The notes below the pieces were generated by a model. That model was not told the DNA's origin and did not search any database. It saw nothing but the letters and a program-made list of their open reading frames with translations. A stretch of DNA of 64,000 nt. It comes from Anaeramoeba flamelloides (Eukaryota > Metamonada > Anaeramoebidae). Positions 48,663 to 60,856 of the stretch are shown one piece after another; the stretch's first letter is position 1; each line of letters starts with the position of its first letter. Location: NCBI GenBank assembly GCA_027625915.1, contig JANTQA010000047.1:9176001-9240000 (forward strand), read 5' to 3'. The position numbers were made by a program, and so were the translations under genes.

Positions 48663-49986
48663 TCCAAAAATTTAAGGAAAATAAAAGTTAAAAAAATAAA
48701 AATGTGTTTTTCCGTCTCAAATAATCTAAATTCATGAATAATGGAAATTAGTTTTCATGGAAACAGTTTGTTTGTATTATTTTAGTTTGGTATTGATCTT
48801 CAATGAGGTAAAACTATCATTTTTCATAAATTTGAAGAATAAGATATTTGAAGTGAATATTTTGTTTATAGAAAAAGTTTGTCAGGTTTTGTTTAAATCA
48901 GTTTTCTTAATCTAATTCATTAATAGTTAAGTTGGTCCATACCTTATTTTGGTTGTTTTTTTTTTATATGAGTCTCTAGATTAAGTCTAAATGAAGAAGT
49001 ATTAGGGTATTATTTTAAAAAGTTATTTTGAAAAATAGAGTAATAAATTTTCATGATAAGATTCTGCTCTAAAAAAAGAAAAATTCTCACACAAACTGTT
49101 GTCTTTGATACATTCCCTAATATAATCATAATCAAGTTCCTAAAAACCAAAATATCTCTTAAGGGTCGACTCATTATGGTGAATTTTTTTTTCTGGAATG
49201 GAAAAAACTTTTTTGTAATATTTATGAGTACCTAATACCAATCAAAAACCAACCAACCTATGGTGTATCATAGATCTTCCAAAAATCAAGAACAAAAGAT
49301 GAGGACATTTTTAGAAAAAAGGGCCAAAGAGTGAGACTCAATTTCCAATTAGAATGGTTTTGAATTACAATTTGTAAAACAATTATGTCGGTTTTGAAGT
49401 GTCGCTCTTTGGAGCTTTTTGAGATCTCGATGATTTTTTTTTTCTTTTTTTTCCTTTTTCAAATGAGTCATTTTTATCGTAAGAATATTATAAAATCCAT
49501 AGTTGGTCAAATTTATAGGGTTCCAAAATAACCACAAATCAGATTAAATCGATTTAAATTGGTTGCGAAATACAAGAAAGCAATTTGTTTTAAATTAAAG
49601 AAATTTAACTATTTGGAAATAGAAAATGATAAAAGATGAATTATTTTTTTTGAATTTTGATTTTTTTGCAAATATGAACTCTTTTTAATTTTTTTTTCTT
49701 CCTTGAGTTTTTTATAAAGAAGATCCAAGAAAATTTTTTTTTTTGTTATTTGAATTTTGTCAACCAAAAGAAGGGCTATTTCACAATACCCTTTTTGGTT
49801 TCAGGCCACCCATTGAGTATGGACCATATTCATGGTAAATGACTAGACCCTTAATGAAATAAAATCTTTTAAAAATTATTTATTCCAAAATTTTTCAAAA
49901 AAAAAAAATAAATCATTTTTTTTTAGATTTTTTTTATAATTGAGGTTGTAAAAACCTAATAATCATCTTAAAAAAAAGGTCCTATA

Positions 49987-50062
49987 GCATTGGAGGTTAC
50001 CGCCTGTCCGGCACTTCAGGTTAGTACCCTGTCACGCTTCCTCTGTACCACAATGCTAAAGA
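49987..50062 (-). ncRNA. Small structured RNA candidate, tRNA-like
   Basis: This ~75-nt island is about half G+C in an AT-rich setting, closed by an 8-bp stem (TAGCATTG with CAATGCTA). On the minus strand, TGGTACAGAGG resembles a Pol III A-box. A CAGG/CCTG stem encloses a 7-nt loop (GTACTAA), and a run of eight T follows about 10 nt after the stem, as a Pol III terminator would. Size and layout resemble a tRNA (loop triplet ACT), but there is no B-box or proper T-arm. I cannot name it: a degenerate tRNA, another Pol III RNA or a hairpin element are all possible. Confidence 0.35.
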
Positions 50063-50249
50063 TATGAAACTATATAAACGTTTATTTTTGTTATTAATAT
50101 CAAACAAAATGTTCTCCTTTTATTTAAATTTCAAGATTTGGAAAAATTTTTTTGAATTTGCTATTAAATTTACTTCAAGATTGTTTTTGTTTAAAAGTAC
50201 ATTGAGAGAAGGCAACTTTCTATTTATTAAACAAGAATAAATAAAGAAA

Positions 50250-50330
50250 AGTTTTGATGATAACATAAATTATCAAGATATTAGCAATTAATTTGAGATA
50301 ATATTAAAAAATTGCAATTTGTTCAAATTT
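50250..50330. mobile_element. Terminal fragment of a TCGCGAT-family element
   Basis: AGTTTTGATGATAACATAAA and the following ~60 bp match the inverted right end of copies A1 and B (ATTATCAAGATATT..., AATATTAAAAAATTGCAA). The rest of the element is missing. Confidence 0.5.
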
Positions 50331-50786
50331 TTTCGTTAGATCCTCAATTTTTTTAAATTTTTTGTTGTTTTAGGAGATATAATTTTCAAAAATCTTTTTT
50401 CTTTGAGCTAAATTTTAGACATTTGATCCTTCATTTTTGGAATTTCTTTTTTATTAGTATGGATTTAAGAAACCAATATCATATTTATTGATTGTTTATT
50501 GTCAATTTCATTGATCACTTAATGTCTAAGCTTTCTAGAAAAAAGAAGCACGTATTTTAATAAGAAAGACGTGATTTACCAAGTATTCACAGTTTATTTT
50601 ATCAACAGTAAATTTCAAAAAAAATTCAAAATTCAAAAAAAAAAAAATAGATAATAACATAGAAAAAGAATTCGTTGTAAAATCCAATTTATATTTCTAT
50701 CTGTAAATATTTATTAATATATATATATTTTTTATTTGAATTTATTTCTGATGAATTGGAAAGAATTGGACAGAACCGAATTGAAT

Positions 50787-51782
50787 TTAATTTTCATCTT
50801 CATCAGATTCACTTTCGTCATCTTCAGAATCAGTTTCAAGTTCAGATTCTTCATTTTCATCACCATGGATGTTAAAGTACCTGAGTTCATAGGATTCTTT
50901 AGAGTCTGCAACTGGTCTTAAATAATCCCTGATTTGGTTTGCTTTCAAATATTTCTTTGTGAGGTATTTCAAATATCTTTTTGAAAATGGTTGAACAACA
51001 GTGATATGGATCTTTGCATTTTCGCGGGTAATTTTGACTTTGTCTCCTAACATACCTGCTCTTCCTCCAACTTTGATTTTGTCATTCAAAAAGTTTTCCT
51101 TTTTTTGTTTTTTTTTTTGATAACAAAAAGAATGGTTAATTCAATGTAATTTGGGATTCATTGCGATTGTTTTTGGGGATGATTGGGAAGTTGAAAAAAG
51201 AAAAATTGGTTTGTTTTAGAAATTGGTTTTGTGAATAAGGTTGGTACAGTTCATAGTTAATTCACATTCAGACAATTGTAATTTTTTGAAAAAAAAAAGT
51301 AAAGAGAAAAAAAAAAATAAAAAGTAAAAAACAATCAAAAAAAGAAATTGACATGAACAATTGTTTTGTTTTGGGTTGTGGGTTTTGGATCTTGACAAAA
51401 AAAACAATCACAAAATAATATCTGATTTTGAAGATCTTTAATAAAAAAAAAAAAAAAAATATTTACAAATTGAGCAGCATCCATAATTCCATCTTCAACA
51501 GGTTTTGTACAATCAATTGTGAAGGTAACTTTTCCTGTTTGTTTTTTTGATTCAAGTTTTTGCTGTTTATGCTTTAAGCGTCTCTTTCTGATTTTGTTGG
51601 CTGTTTCTCTTCTTTTTTGTGCTTTCTAATTGCAATTCATTATGTTGTTGAAAAAACAAAAAAAATTAAAAAAAATCAAAAAGAAAATATTAATTAAGGA
51701 GTTGGTTGATAAGAAAAAGTCACTCTAATTTTTAAATATTGTTTTTGAAGTGTGAATTTTTTACTCTTGCTAATTTTCCCAT
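50787..51782 (-). CDS. RPL22: 60S ribosomal protein eL22
   Basis: This is a structural protein of the large cytosolic ribosomal subunit. Exons: 51782-51765 (MGKLAR), 51625-51467 and 51098-50787, both introns in phase 0 (139 and 368 bp), giving 162 aa. The core matches the eL22 family closely: [18 protein letters not shown], then [17 protein letters not shown], and the hallmark [16 protein letters not shown] followed by [10 protein letters not shown]. The C-terminus is an acidic E/D/S tail, as usual. The N-terminal basic extension ([20 protein letters not shown]) is longer than in human eL22. The first exon was chosen because it is the only nearby ATG followed by an in-phase GTAAAA donor; that short exon is the least certain part. 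An ITR element lies 54 bp upstream of the ATG. Confidence 0.93.
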
Positions 51783-51836
51783 TATACATTTGAATTTTGA
51801 TAAAACAAAAAAAAATGAAAAAACATTTAGAAGTTT

Positions 51837-52284
51837 CACAACAAAAATAGTACAAAAATTGTAGTCACTTTTAAGACTTGATAACACTTTGTTTTTTTCA
51901 AATTATTTCCAAATTTTGAAAGGAATTATAAGATCAAAATGCAATTTCTTTCGATTTATAAGTTTTTACAATTTAAACTTTTAAAAACTTACAATTTAAA
52001 CAATTTTCAGCTTTTTGGTTTTAATAAAAAGAATTTCTGGTTTTGGAAAGTTAACAAATATTTTTCTTTTAGAGTACTTTCAACAATTTCACTTATATTC
52101 AAAATTTTTATCTTTTGTTAATTATTATTTTTTATCCTTTTTTGATCTAAAAAAGTTTGTATCCAGTATTTGATATTTGAAAAAATATGAAAGAATAGTA
52201 AAAACTGAAATCTTGAAGACTGACAGTCTGAAAGTTCAAAAAAGTCTTGAAAGTATTTGTATGGATTGTGTTATTCTTTTCGTG
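51837..52284. mobile_element. ITR element J2 (448 bp)
   Basis: This is the second copy of the element at 17879-18327, similar along its full length. Its ends have diverged (CACAACAAAAATAGTACAA against CACGAAAAGAATAACACAA when the right end is inverted). It is located 54 bp upstream of the eL22 start codon, so it lies in, or forms, the promoter region. Confidence 0.8.
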
Positions 52285-52648
52285 TTTAAAATAAAAATTG
52301 AACATGACTTTTCCTTGTTCTTAAACTATTTCAAAATATTTTGGAACCGTCCCTTTAAATAATATTTAAGTATTTTTTTAACTTATAAATATTTAAATTG
52401 ATTTAAATTAAGCTGTTTAACACTACCCTTCTAAAAAAAAAAAAATTATATATAGAAGCAAACAGAACCATGAGTCTGGAATACAAAAATAAATTCAAAG
52501 ATCTGAAAATCAATCTCTTTTATTGAATTTAAAATATTGAAATAGATTTTAGGTTTGTTTTTTATTTCAATCTTTTCATTAAAACATGATATATATATTT
52601 AAGTGTGTGATTTTTGTTTTGTTGAGAAATCAATTTGATTCTATATAA

Positions 52649-53210
52649 GGGATTAGTTTTACCCTAGATTTCTCTATAATCAAAGTATGTTGTGATTGGG
52701 TATAGAAGGTATCCGTGAGTCATGGTTCTAATAGTTTCTATGACTCTAAAAAATCTATTATAAATCTTATTGCACAATAAATTATTACATTTTTTAATCA
52801 GGATCACAATTTAAAATAGTTATAATTTGTTCTTTTTAATTTTTTTTTACTAATTAAATATCTCAAATCTCAAGTTCAAATATAAAATACTATTTTTTGC
52901 AAAATAAATAAAACAAAATTTTCATTCAGCTTTCCAAAAAAAAAAAGATTTTTAAAATCATGTTAAATTTCAAAACTTTTAATTCATATAAACAGCTTCA
53001 ATAATTAATTTCTCACTTTAGAATCGAACACTTTGATGATTTATTTTAATTTTTGTTATATGATTTTTTTGGAAAGCTGGATGAAAATGTTGATCTTTTT
53101 ATTATATATTTACCAGTAATAGTATTCTAGTATTCAAAAATTTATATCTTGGACTTCCAAAAGAAACAATTTATTAAGTTTTGAATTTCAAAGAGTATCA
53201 ACTTAAAAAC
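52649..53210. mobile_element. TTAA-type element, copy D3, with nested palindrome
   Basis: The left end GGGATTAGTTTTACC is preceded by ATAA. The alignment to D4 runs to about 52915, stops, and resumes at about 53115 (TATTCTAGTATTCAAAAATT). The gap is filled by a palindromic insert (52920-53089). The right end of D3 beyond 53210 could not be followed. Confidence 0.6.
52920..53089. mobile_element. Palindromic MITE nested in D3
   Basis: The left end contains TTCATTCAGCTTTCCAAAAA, with the near-complement TTTTTTTGGAAAGCTGGATG at the right. The element is about 170 bp, AT-rich and non-coding. It is absent from the corresponding place in copy D4, which shows that it is an insertion. Confidence 0.65.
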
Positions 53211-55199
53211 TGAAAAATTGATTTTTTTTTATTTCCATTTTACGAAATTGTTTGAATTTCCAATTTATTAAAAAAAAAAATTAGTTTATATTGATTTTTT
53301 GATTATAACATCAATTGTCCTTATATTACGAATAAATTGATAAAATTACCGACAATCTCAATAAAAGGACAAAAAAAAATATATTTAAATTAAAACACAA
53401 TTTTTTTTATTCCTTTGTTTATTCTTTTTATCAAAAAACATTTTAATGTTAATTTTCATATCAAAAAAATAATAACTAATTCAGAAAACCACTTGAATCT
53501 AGAATAGATGTTTTACTTATCAAAAAAGTGATAGTTTCTTAATAAGTTAAATAATAAAAAAAAAAAAAATCTAGAGGGAGGTTTTTTCGTACTAGTGACT
53601 AATTAAATAAAAACCCCTTAAATCTGAACAGTATTTTCTGTGGAATATAAATCTAAGAGAAGAAGAAGAATAAAAATAAGAAAACTAATGTTTACAAAAC
53701 ATTCTTTATAACTAAACAATTTTATAGATATCTTATTAAAAAAAAAAAAACCTTTGAAACCTTATCCAACGCACTTTCAAAGTGGATATGAATAATATAA
53801 AACAATTTCACCAATTAACAAATAATTAAAATAACAAGTTTAGAGTTGGTTTTTTTCATGAGTATTTTTACCCAACACAATATAAAACACCAAGATTGAC
53901 TGAGAAAATATTTATATATCTTTTTTTCTTATTACCGTTGATCTAAAAGGAACGATAGGTTTACGAACCAAAAAAAAAAAAACATCAATGAAAACCTTGA
54001 TCTGATCCTTGATTTGAATAATTATCTTTTTTTTTGTTTTGAAAAAAAAACTCACTTTTTTTTAAATAAACCTAATTTTTGATAAAAAAAGTTTAATTCT
54101 ATAAATAAATTTGAATTTGAAAAAAATTCAACATTTAGTTTGTCACAAATATTTTTTTATTGCAATTCTTTGCCAAATAATAAGATATTTCGAGATTTCT
54201 AGAGATTTTTAAGAAAATCACAACCTTATCTCAATCTAACGAACTTATTAAAATTGGAGATTTCAATACTTGACACCAATTTTTAAACCGTCTCACATTT
54301 TTTTTATCTTTGCCAGAAATTGAAAAAGTAATTGTTAATTACACTTTTATAAGTCCCTACGACCCAAAACACACTAAAAATGGAAAAATGGACAAATAAC
54401 TTTCCTTTAAAATAATTTTAAAAACTAAATGAAAAAATAAAAATAAATAAAGTTTCGATTTGTCTTATTCTTGAAAACATTTTTTGGGAAAATCATTGAA
54501 TTCAAATTTGAAATTATGTATATTTTTCAAAAAATTCTCTTATTTTAACTCATCTACTAAAATAACAAATTCTAAATTATGGGAATTTTCTTTTCACAAA
54601 AGGGATTAATTCCGTTTTCAAATGTTTTTTTAATATCAAATGGTAAAATAAAAAAAAAGTTATTTAAAAAAGATATAGTCTCTGGAAAAATATTTTAATT
54701 TAATATTTGACTTATTCTTTGATTTCAAAATTTAGTCAACCCCAATTTTTCCAAAAAAAATAAAAAAGTGCACAGTAATTTCATACAATATTTTCTATAT
54801 TCAAAAGTTGAGAGTGTTTTTATTCTAAAAAATTTTATCCGAGTGGTTAATTGAATTAAGTTATAAGCTAGATTTCGAAAAATATTAATCAGAAAAAAAT
54901 AGTGCTTTTTTATATTAAGGACATATTGTTAAAATTTGGGAGAATCCATTTCAAATATTATTAAAAGCTTCAATAAATATCGAAATAAGTCTTTGTGATT
55001 TTTTAAAATTTTCAAGTTTTAGATTTTAAAGGAACAATAAAAATCAAAATTTGATAAGGATAATGTGGTAAAAAAAAATAAATTCTTGGCTTTAAATTAT
55101 TAAATTGTTTTTATTTTTTAAATAATATCTTGAAAAGAAGTAGGAATAAAGGATTAATGAAAAAAAATCCCTAATGAAATTCATTTTAATATATTTTAG

Positions 55200-55230
<31 letters not shown>

Positions 55231-55258
55231 TGGAAATAATACATTGAAAAGAATATTA

Positions 55259-58200
55259 TTAATCATTTTTTTGAGATATTATATTTTCATTTAATTTAGG
55301 ATCATTACTAAAATCGATCATATCTTCTTCTTTATCTTTGATTTCTTCTTCTTCTTCTTCTTTTTTAATTGTTTTTTCAGATTGTTTTTCTAATTCTGCA
55401 AGATCCAATTGTTGAATTGATGAATTTTTTTCCTTTTCCTTTTCCTTTTCCTTTTCCTTTTCCTTTTCGGTTTCATTTTCCTTTTCATTTCCCTTTCCCT
55501 TTTCATTTTCATTTTCCTTTCCCTTTTCTGAATTATTAAAATCCATTAATAAAACCTTTTCCTCCTCCTCCTCTTCTTCTTCAATCACAAATTGTTCAGG
55601 ATTTTCTTGAAATTCTTGAATTAAATTTCTCGATAAATTATTTTGAATTTTAGGGTAATAGGTAGATTTTTTAACTTTTGATTTATTATTGTTTGTTTTA
55701 TTTAATAGATTTTCGATCTTTAAGGATGTTTCAAAATTGGGGAACAAGTTAGGATATTCTTTAGGAGAGGCTAAAGATTCTGAAATTTTTTTTTTAACTT
55801 CATTTTTACGATCCTTTTTTAAATCATTTTGCCAAAGTTGTAAAGTTTCTTCGACTTTGCTAGGTATATAGGTTCTAGCAAGTAATGTGGCTTCTGCAAA
55901 ACGTTTTTCAAAGCAAAGGAGCTTTAAGCATTCTGCCATTTCACCCAAGCAATAATAGCAATTAAAGGCTATACTCATTTCTTCTCTTTCCTTTGCAACT
56001 TTGGCAAGTTTTTCCAAACCGTCTCTATCTGAAAGGCATGTTAAAACCAATAACAAGCCATTTAGATCATAAATTTTCCACATGGATTTTATGGCTAATC
56101 TCCAATTACCATTATTAGTTGCCATATCCGAAAGGCGTTTCCACATCAAGTCATTATCCGCTTCATCAGCAACCTTTTCGGCTAATTGAATTTTGCCCAA
56201 TTTCAAGGCAAGTTCAAATTTATGCGTAGGGTCTGTAGTAATCTTTAATGACATTTCTATTAGCCCGAGGGACTCCAAAAATCTTGAAATGGACGCCAAC
56301 CGATCATGGGAGATCGAGGGAAGAATTTTTTCTGCGATCTCATAGTCCTTTCTTAAGATGGCTGTTTGGTATTCAATGACATTTAATGGGATTGAATAGG
56401 AAGAAACAGCTAGGGTTTTGTCTGCCAAGAAGATTCGATTTTTTTTGGCTAAATAACCCAAAATGTACATTGGCCTTGGTAAATGTGCCACTGTTTCGAT
56501 AGTTTCTCCAATGGAATAGCATAAACTATTTGTTCGGCTGTTAATGAAAATAAAGCAATCGCCAACCCATTTACCTCCACGAATTGGAATATTGAATTCG
56601 TATAGGGGCTCAAATGCTGATTCAATTCCGTCTTCATCAACTCCCTCGATTTGTCCTAAATTCCCAACTTCAAGAACTGCATGGATTAATTCTTGATCAT
56701 AGGAAAGGACATAAAAGACATTTTCATCTGTGACAAGGGTTACATATTGCTCATTGTCAGACCATATGACATTCTTTGCGTTTACATCGATCCTTCGGAT
56801 AATTTTGCATTTGTCCCAATCATAGAAGCAAATAAAGGAGTCTGATTTTATTCCTAATAACGCCCCTCCAAAGATGCCCTTAATTCGGAATGGGGGCTCA
56901 AAAGTGGTGTGCTCTTTCCAATTCTCAAAAATTTTAACAATGTCGTTAAGTGCATCAAAGATGGCGTATGTGTTTCCTTCAGAGGACCATACAAACTGAG
57001 TGGCAGATCCAAAGTTCTTGTTACGCCACGCTAACGCAGTATAAATCGTATAATCTCCGTCTCCAATGACACTTACAAACCTTCCGTTGGGGCTATGTGT
57101 CAATTTTTTAGGGAAAATTTCTGTTTGCCCTAAATCACGGATATTTAATGACAACTTTTCTCCATCAATCAATTCTTCTTCGGAAATTTGCTTAAGATTA
57201 GTGGTTTGAACTTCGTTATGCTTCGCCCAAATCACTTTCCCATTTTGATCCATAGAAATTGACGGAACTTCATTTCCCAATTTTAAATAAACAATTCCCT
57301 TATCAAACCCAATTGCTATCTTTGTGCTTCCTAATGAATATTTTTATTTTTATTTATTTTTTTTTTTGAATTAATTCGATTTTTTTTTTTTTAATTAATG
57401 AATTTAATTATTTTCGTTTTGAATGAGTTTATATTGTTGTTTTGATAGTTTGTTATTTACTATTTTCTTTTAAAATTCAATGTTTTGAAAAAAATTTAAT
57501 TTTCTTTTGAATGATTTTAGATTGTTGGTTTGATAATTTTATTTTTCCTATTCTAAAAAGAAATTAATTACAAAAATGAAATTTTACAGTCGAAACAAAC
57601 TTTTAGAAAAATGTCAAAAATTAATTTGAAATAAAATTAAAGAGTACTTTTTCCTTAATTATTAATTTGGTAATTATGATTTCCTGAGGGGAAGATTACT
57701 TGAAAATATACAAATAAGTTAATATTTTTTGGTAAAATAAAGGACAAAAGTATCTCTTTTATAAATTTTTTTATTTTTTTTTTTTGTACTTTAATTTTGA
57801 AATAAATATAATAATTTTTTCTTATTAAAAAGAGAAAAAATTATTAAATTTGATATTTTGTGTTGCCGGGTATACAAGTAACTTTAAAGAAAATTGACAA
57901 GCAATATATTCTATAAAATTAATTTTCGGCCTAATAGATATTTGTTATATTTTTAAAAAAAATCAAAATACAATGAAATTAATTTATTAAACACATTAAA
58001 ATTATAAAAGAACAAAATAATAAACCCCATTCAAAAAATTTGGAAACACCCAAAATCAAAAATAGGCGAAAAAAATCTCAATTTATTTTTTATTTTATTA
58101 ATTTTTGAAGAGAGAAAATTGCTTTTCCCCTTTGTGCCGTTAGGTTTTCTTGAGTTTTCTGTTTATTTGTGAAGTGTTCTAGGTTTTTTTGATGTTTTCT

Positions 58201-60856
58201 ATTTTATTTGTGAAGTGTTCTAGGTTTTTTTTACTTTTTGTAATAAACCGAAAATTTATTAAAATTTTTCTGTTTTATTCTGAAAATCTATTTATTCTAA
58301 TCAACAGAAAACTCAAGAAATCCTAAATGCACTTTATGGGAATAAAAAAAGAATTGAAAATTAGATGAATTTATTTTTCTCATTAAAGAGTCAAATGCAA
58401 GTAAACATCAAAACATGAATCTTTATTAATGTTTGAGTTTGAATAAAATTTAGATTTTCCTGTTTTAGTACAAAATTGAAACAAAATATTTTTTATTCAT
58501 ATGAAATGTTTTTTGTACAGTCAGTTCCACTTTTAAGGGATTAGCGTCACCATAGATTTCTCTATAATCAAAGTATGTTGTAATTGGGTGTAAATGGTAT
58601 TAGTGCACCATGGCTCGAATAGCTCTAAAAAATCTATTATAAATCTTATTGCACAATAAATTATTACATTTTTTACTAAGGATCACAATTAAAAAATTTC
58701 ATTTTGAAAAATTTTTTTTTAATTCCTTTCCCAAATCTAAAAATAAAAACCCAAAATACAGTATTCTGGTATTTAATAATTTATATTTAGAACAATCCAA
58801 AAGTAACTATTTTTAGAATTTTTGAATTTCAAAGATTTACTCAATAATCATCAACATAAAAGTACAAAGACTGATTAGTTTTGTTTGCTTTTGATAAGTC
58901 TAATTATAGCATCAATATATTCCCATGATTTGAGAAATAATTTGTCAAAAAAACTTTATTCGTTAATTATTTAATTTTTAAAAAAAAACGAATTTTTTAG
59001 TAACTAATCTACATTTCGCCATAAATTTAAGAAAGATATTTTATGACTTTGTAGTCTGAATATTGATAATTCAATCATAAAATTTATGGCGAAATGCAGA
59101 TTTTATTCTGAATTTGCTGGGTTTTTTACTAATACTTTGATCATTTTTAATTGATGAGATCAACAAATATTACTACTTTGCAATCGATTTTTTAGAGACA
59201 TTTGAACCATGTAACACTAATTTGATTTGGTCCAATAACAACATACTTTGATCCTAGGCTTCTCCTTGGAAGACACTAATCCCTTAAGGCACAAACCTTC
59301 AACGAAATTTAAGGTACACAATAAAAATCTCAAATTAAAGCACAAAATTTGGAATTTTTTTTTTTACAAATTATTTTACTAGAATCTGAATTGTCTTCCT
59401 TAATTTAATATTTTTATTGTGCCTTAATCTTCGTTAAAGGTTTGTGCCTTAAAAGTGGAACTGACTGTACAAAAAATATTTCATATGAAAAAAAAATATT
59501 TTTTTCATGTTACAAGATAAAAGATTTTGAATTAATTATTTGTTTAAACTGATTAAATAGGTTTAAAAAAAGTTTATTGTTTTTGGATGAGATGGAAAAT
59601 TTTGTGATAATTTGAATTTTTATTTGAAAGCAAAAAAAGAAATATGTCACAAAATATCCCCAAAATTAATACCATTTGCTAATTTTGTGTTGTTGTGCGT
59701 TGGTAAAAAAATAATAATTGAGACAAATTAAGTGATTCCGTTAATACCGAAACCTGCTTTTTGTTATTTGATGCTTATCCAAAAAATGTGACTAAATAAA
59801 AAGAAAAAGAAGAAAAAGAAGAAAAAGAAGAAAAGGAAAAAAAAGATTAAAAAAAATAAAAACAAACCTTTCGTTGAAGAACAAGACCAACATCTACCCA
59901 TACCATAGTCTAAACTTTTTTCTAATTTAAAATTAATTGCATGCCAAATTTTGACTGTTCCATCTTCAGAACCTGAAACAATTAAGGGCAAAGTAGGATG
60001 GAAAAAAACTACATTTACATTACTCTCGTGTCCTGTCAAGGTGTGTACTGTACTTTTATTTTGGTAGTCCCACAAACGAACACTAAAATCATCGGATCCA
60101 GAAATTAAAAAAGGCTTTTCTTTGCCTTTATACCATTCTACGCAGTTTACTCCCTGTGTGTGGCCGTTAAGAGTGATTCTCGCTTCCTTCGATCCAATCG
60201 ACCAAATCTTGACTTCGTCGTCCAACGAGGCGGACGCAAATTGGCTTTGGTCCTTTGGATTCCAAGCGACTTGCATCACAAAGCTGTTGTGCCCTTCAAA
60301 GACACCTGCCAATTTCCAGCCCTTTTCCCAATCCCACAGCTTGATTGTTAAATCATCAGAGCAAGACAGCACATAGGGAAGCGTAGGGTTGACACTTATA
60401 CACCGAATGAAATCAGGGTGTGCCTCGAATTGCTTCAATTTCTCTTGCGTGTTATAATTATAGACCCTAATCGCTCCTTCGTCAGATCCACACACAATCC
60501 ACTTTTTCCTTTCGACCCATTTGGAAGATCTTACAGGCCTGGTGGAAACGTTAAAGGTTTTTAAGACCTCTTGGTTATTCAAATTTAAAATAATCACCTT
60601 TCCAGAGTACAGTGACGCCAATAGCCATGGCTCTTTACTATGCATGTCGACACATTTGACTCGAGTACAATAGACAGAAAATTTTTTTTTTATATCTAGT
60701 TGAAGTGATTTCTAGAATTGAAAAGGTTTGTTAGTTTTTTTTTTTTAGTGCGTTTTGTTTGGAATAAATTTAGTTTTTGTTTTTTTTTTTTTGTTTTTTG
60801 TTTTTTGTTTTATTTTTGTTTTTTTTTCTTGTTTTTGGGTGAAGTGAGAATACCAT
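55259..60856 (-). CDS. COPB2: Coatomer subunit beta-prime (beta'-COP)
   Basis: This is a subunit of the COPI coat on Golgi-to-ER vesicles; its WD40 domains help bind dilysine cargo. Exons: 60856-60854 (the ATG alone), 60711-59868 and 57330-55259, in phases 0 and 1, giving 972 aa. The first propeller ([20 protein letters not shown]...) has clear WD repeats ([33 protein letters not shown]). The join [16 protein letters not shown] restores the family sequence. The second propeller follows ([21 protein letters not shown]-like [25 protein letters not shown]), then the alpha-solenoid (STDP-like [25 protein letters not shown]). The C-terminus is a Lys/Glu-rich low-complexity tail, longer than in animals. 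The ATG exon is inferred: it is the only upstream ATG, sits directly on a GTATTC donor and is in frame. Confidence 0.93.
58136..58340. repeat. Hairpin-module block L6
   Basis: It opens CCGTTAGGTTTTCTTGAGTT, carries two copies of GTGAAGTGTTCTAGGTTTTT, and inner arms with AATAAACCGAAAATTTATTA. It closes with AACAGAAAACTCAAGAAATC. The family is that of 41876-42470. Confidence 0.6.
58518..59467. mobile_element. Palindromic MITE, copy K5, split by D4
   Basis: CAGTCAG...CTGACTG ends with TA on both sides (58516-58517 and 59468-59469). The arms are the usual K sequence, but the left arm is interrupted after TTTTAA by the 747-bp element D4. After D4 the K sequence continues with AAGGCACAAACC. Confidence 0.88.
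58537..59283. mobile_element. TTAA-flanked element, copy D4 (complete, 747 bp)
   Basis: The ends are GGGATTAGCGTC and GACACTAATCCC, 12-bp inverted repeats with one mismatch. It is flanked by TTAA at 58533-58536 and 59284-59287. The intact K element has a single TTAA at this point, so TTAA is the target duplication. TTAA duplication is typical of piggyBac transposons. It is non-coding, hence non-autonomous. Confidence 0.85.

Larger units (their letters stand above)
48663..50786. other. Intergenic region between CARMIL and eL22 genes
   Basis: It holds the CARMIL promoter region, a compact GC-rich RNA candidate (49987-50062) and a terminal fragment of the TCGCGAT family (50250-50330). No protein gene is supported. 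Confidence 0.6.
51783..55258. other. Intergenic region between eL22 and beta'-COP genes
   Basis: It contains the 448-bp ITR element J2 next to the eL22 start and a TTAA-type element with a nested palindrome (52649-53210). 53210-55258 shows only AT-rich sequence and A-runs; I see nothing recognisable there apart from the beta'-COP 3' end. Confidence 0.65.
58498..59490. repeat. Outer palindrome split at its central TA
   Basis: TTCATATGAAATGTTTTTTG at the left (about 58496-58515) and CAAAAAATATTTCATATGAA at the right (about 59470-59489) are inverted repeats directly outside the K5 MITE. Together they read as one short palindrome with the TA target at its centre. Confidence 0.65.
57331..59867 (-). 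other. 2.54-kb intron of COPB2
   Basis: The donor is GTTTGT and the acceptor TTCATTAG, phase 1, between the last blades of the first WD40 propeller. It contains hairpin modules (58136-58340) and a triple-nested insertion (58498-59490). Confidence 0.85.

Noticed and set aside
49987..50062. 5S rRNA or U6 snRNA
   Set aside because: Short words resemble 5S (GGTTAGTAC, ACCGCCTG) and the U6 ACAGAG box, but the order and the remaining sequence do not fit either RNA.
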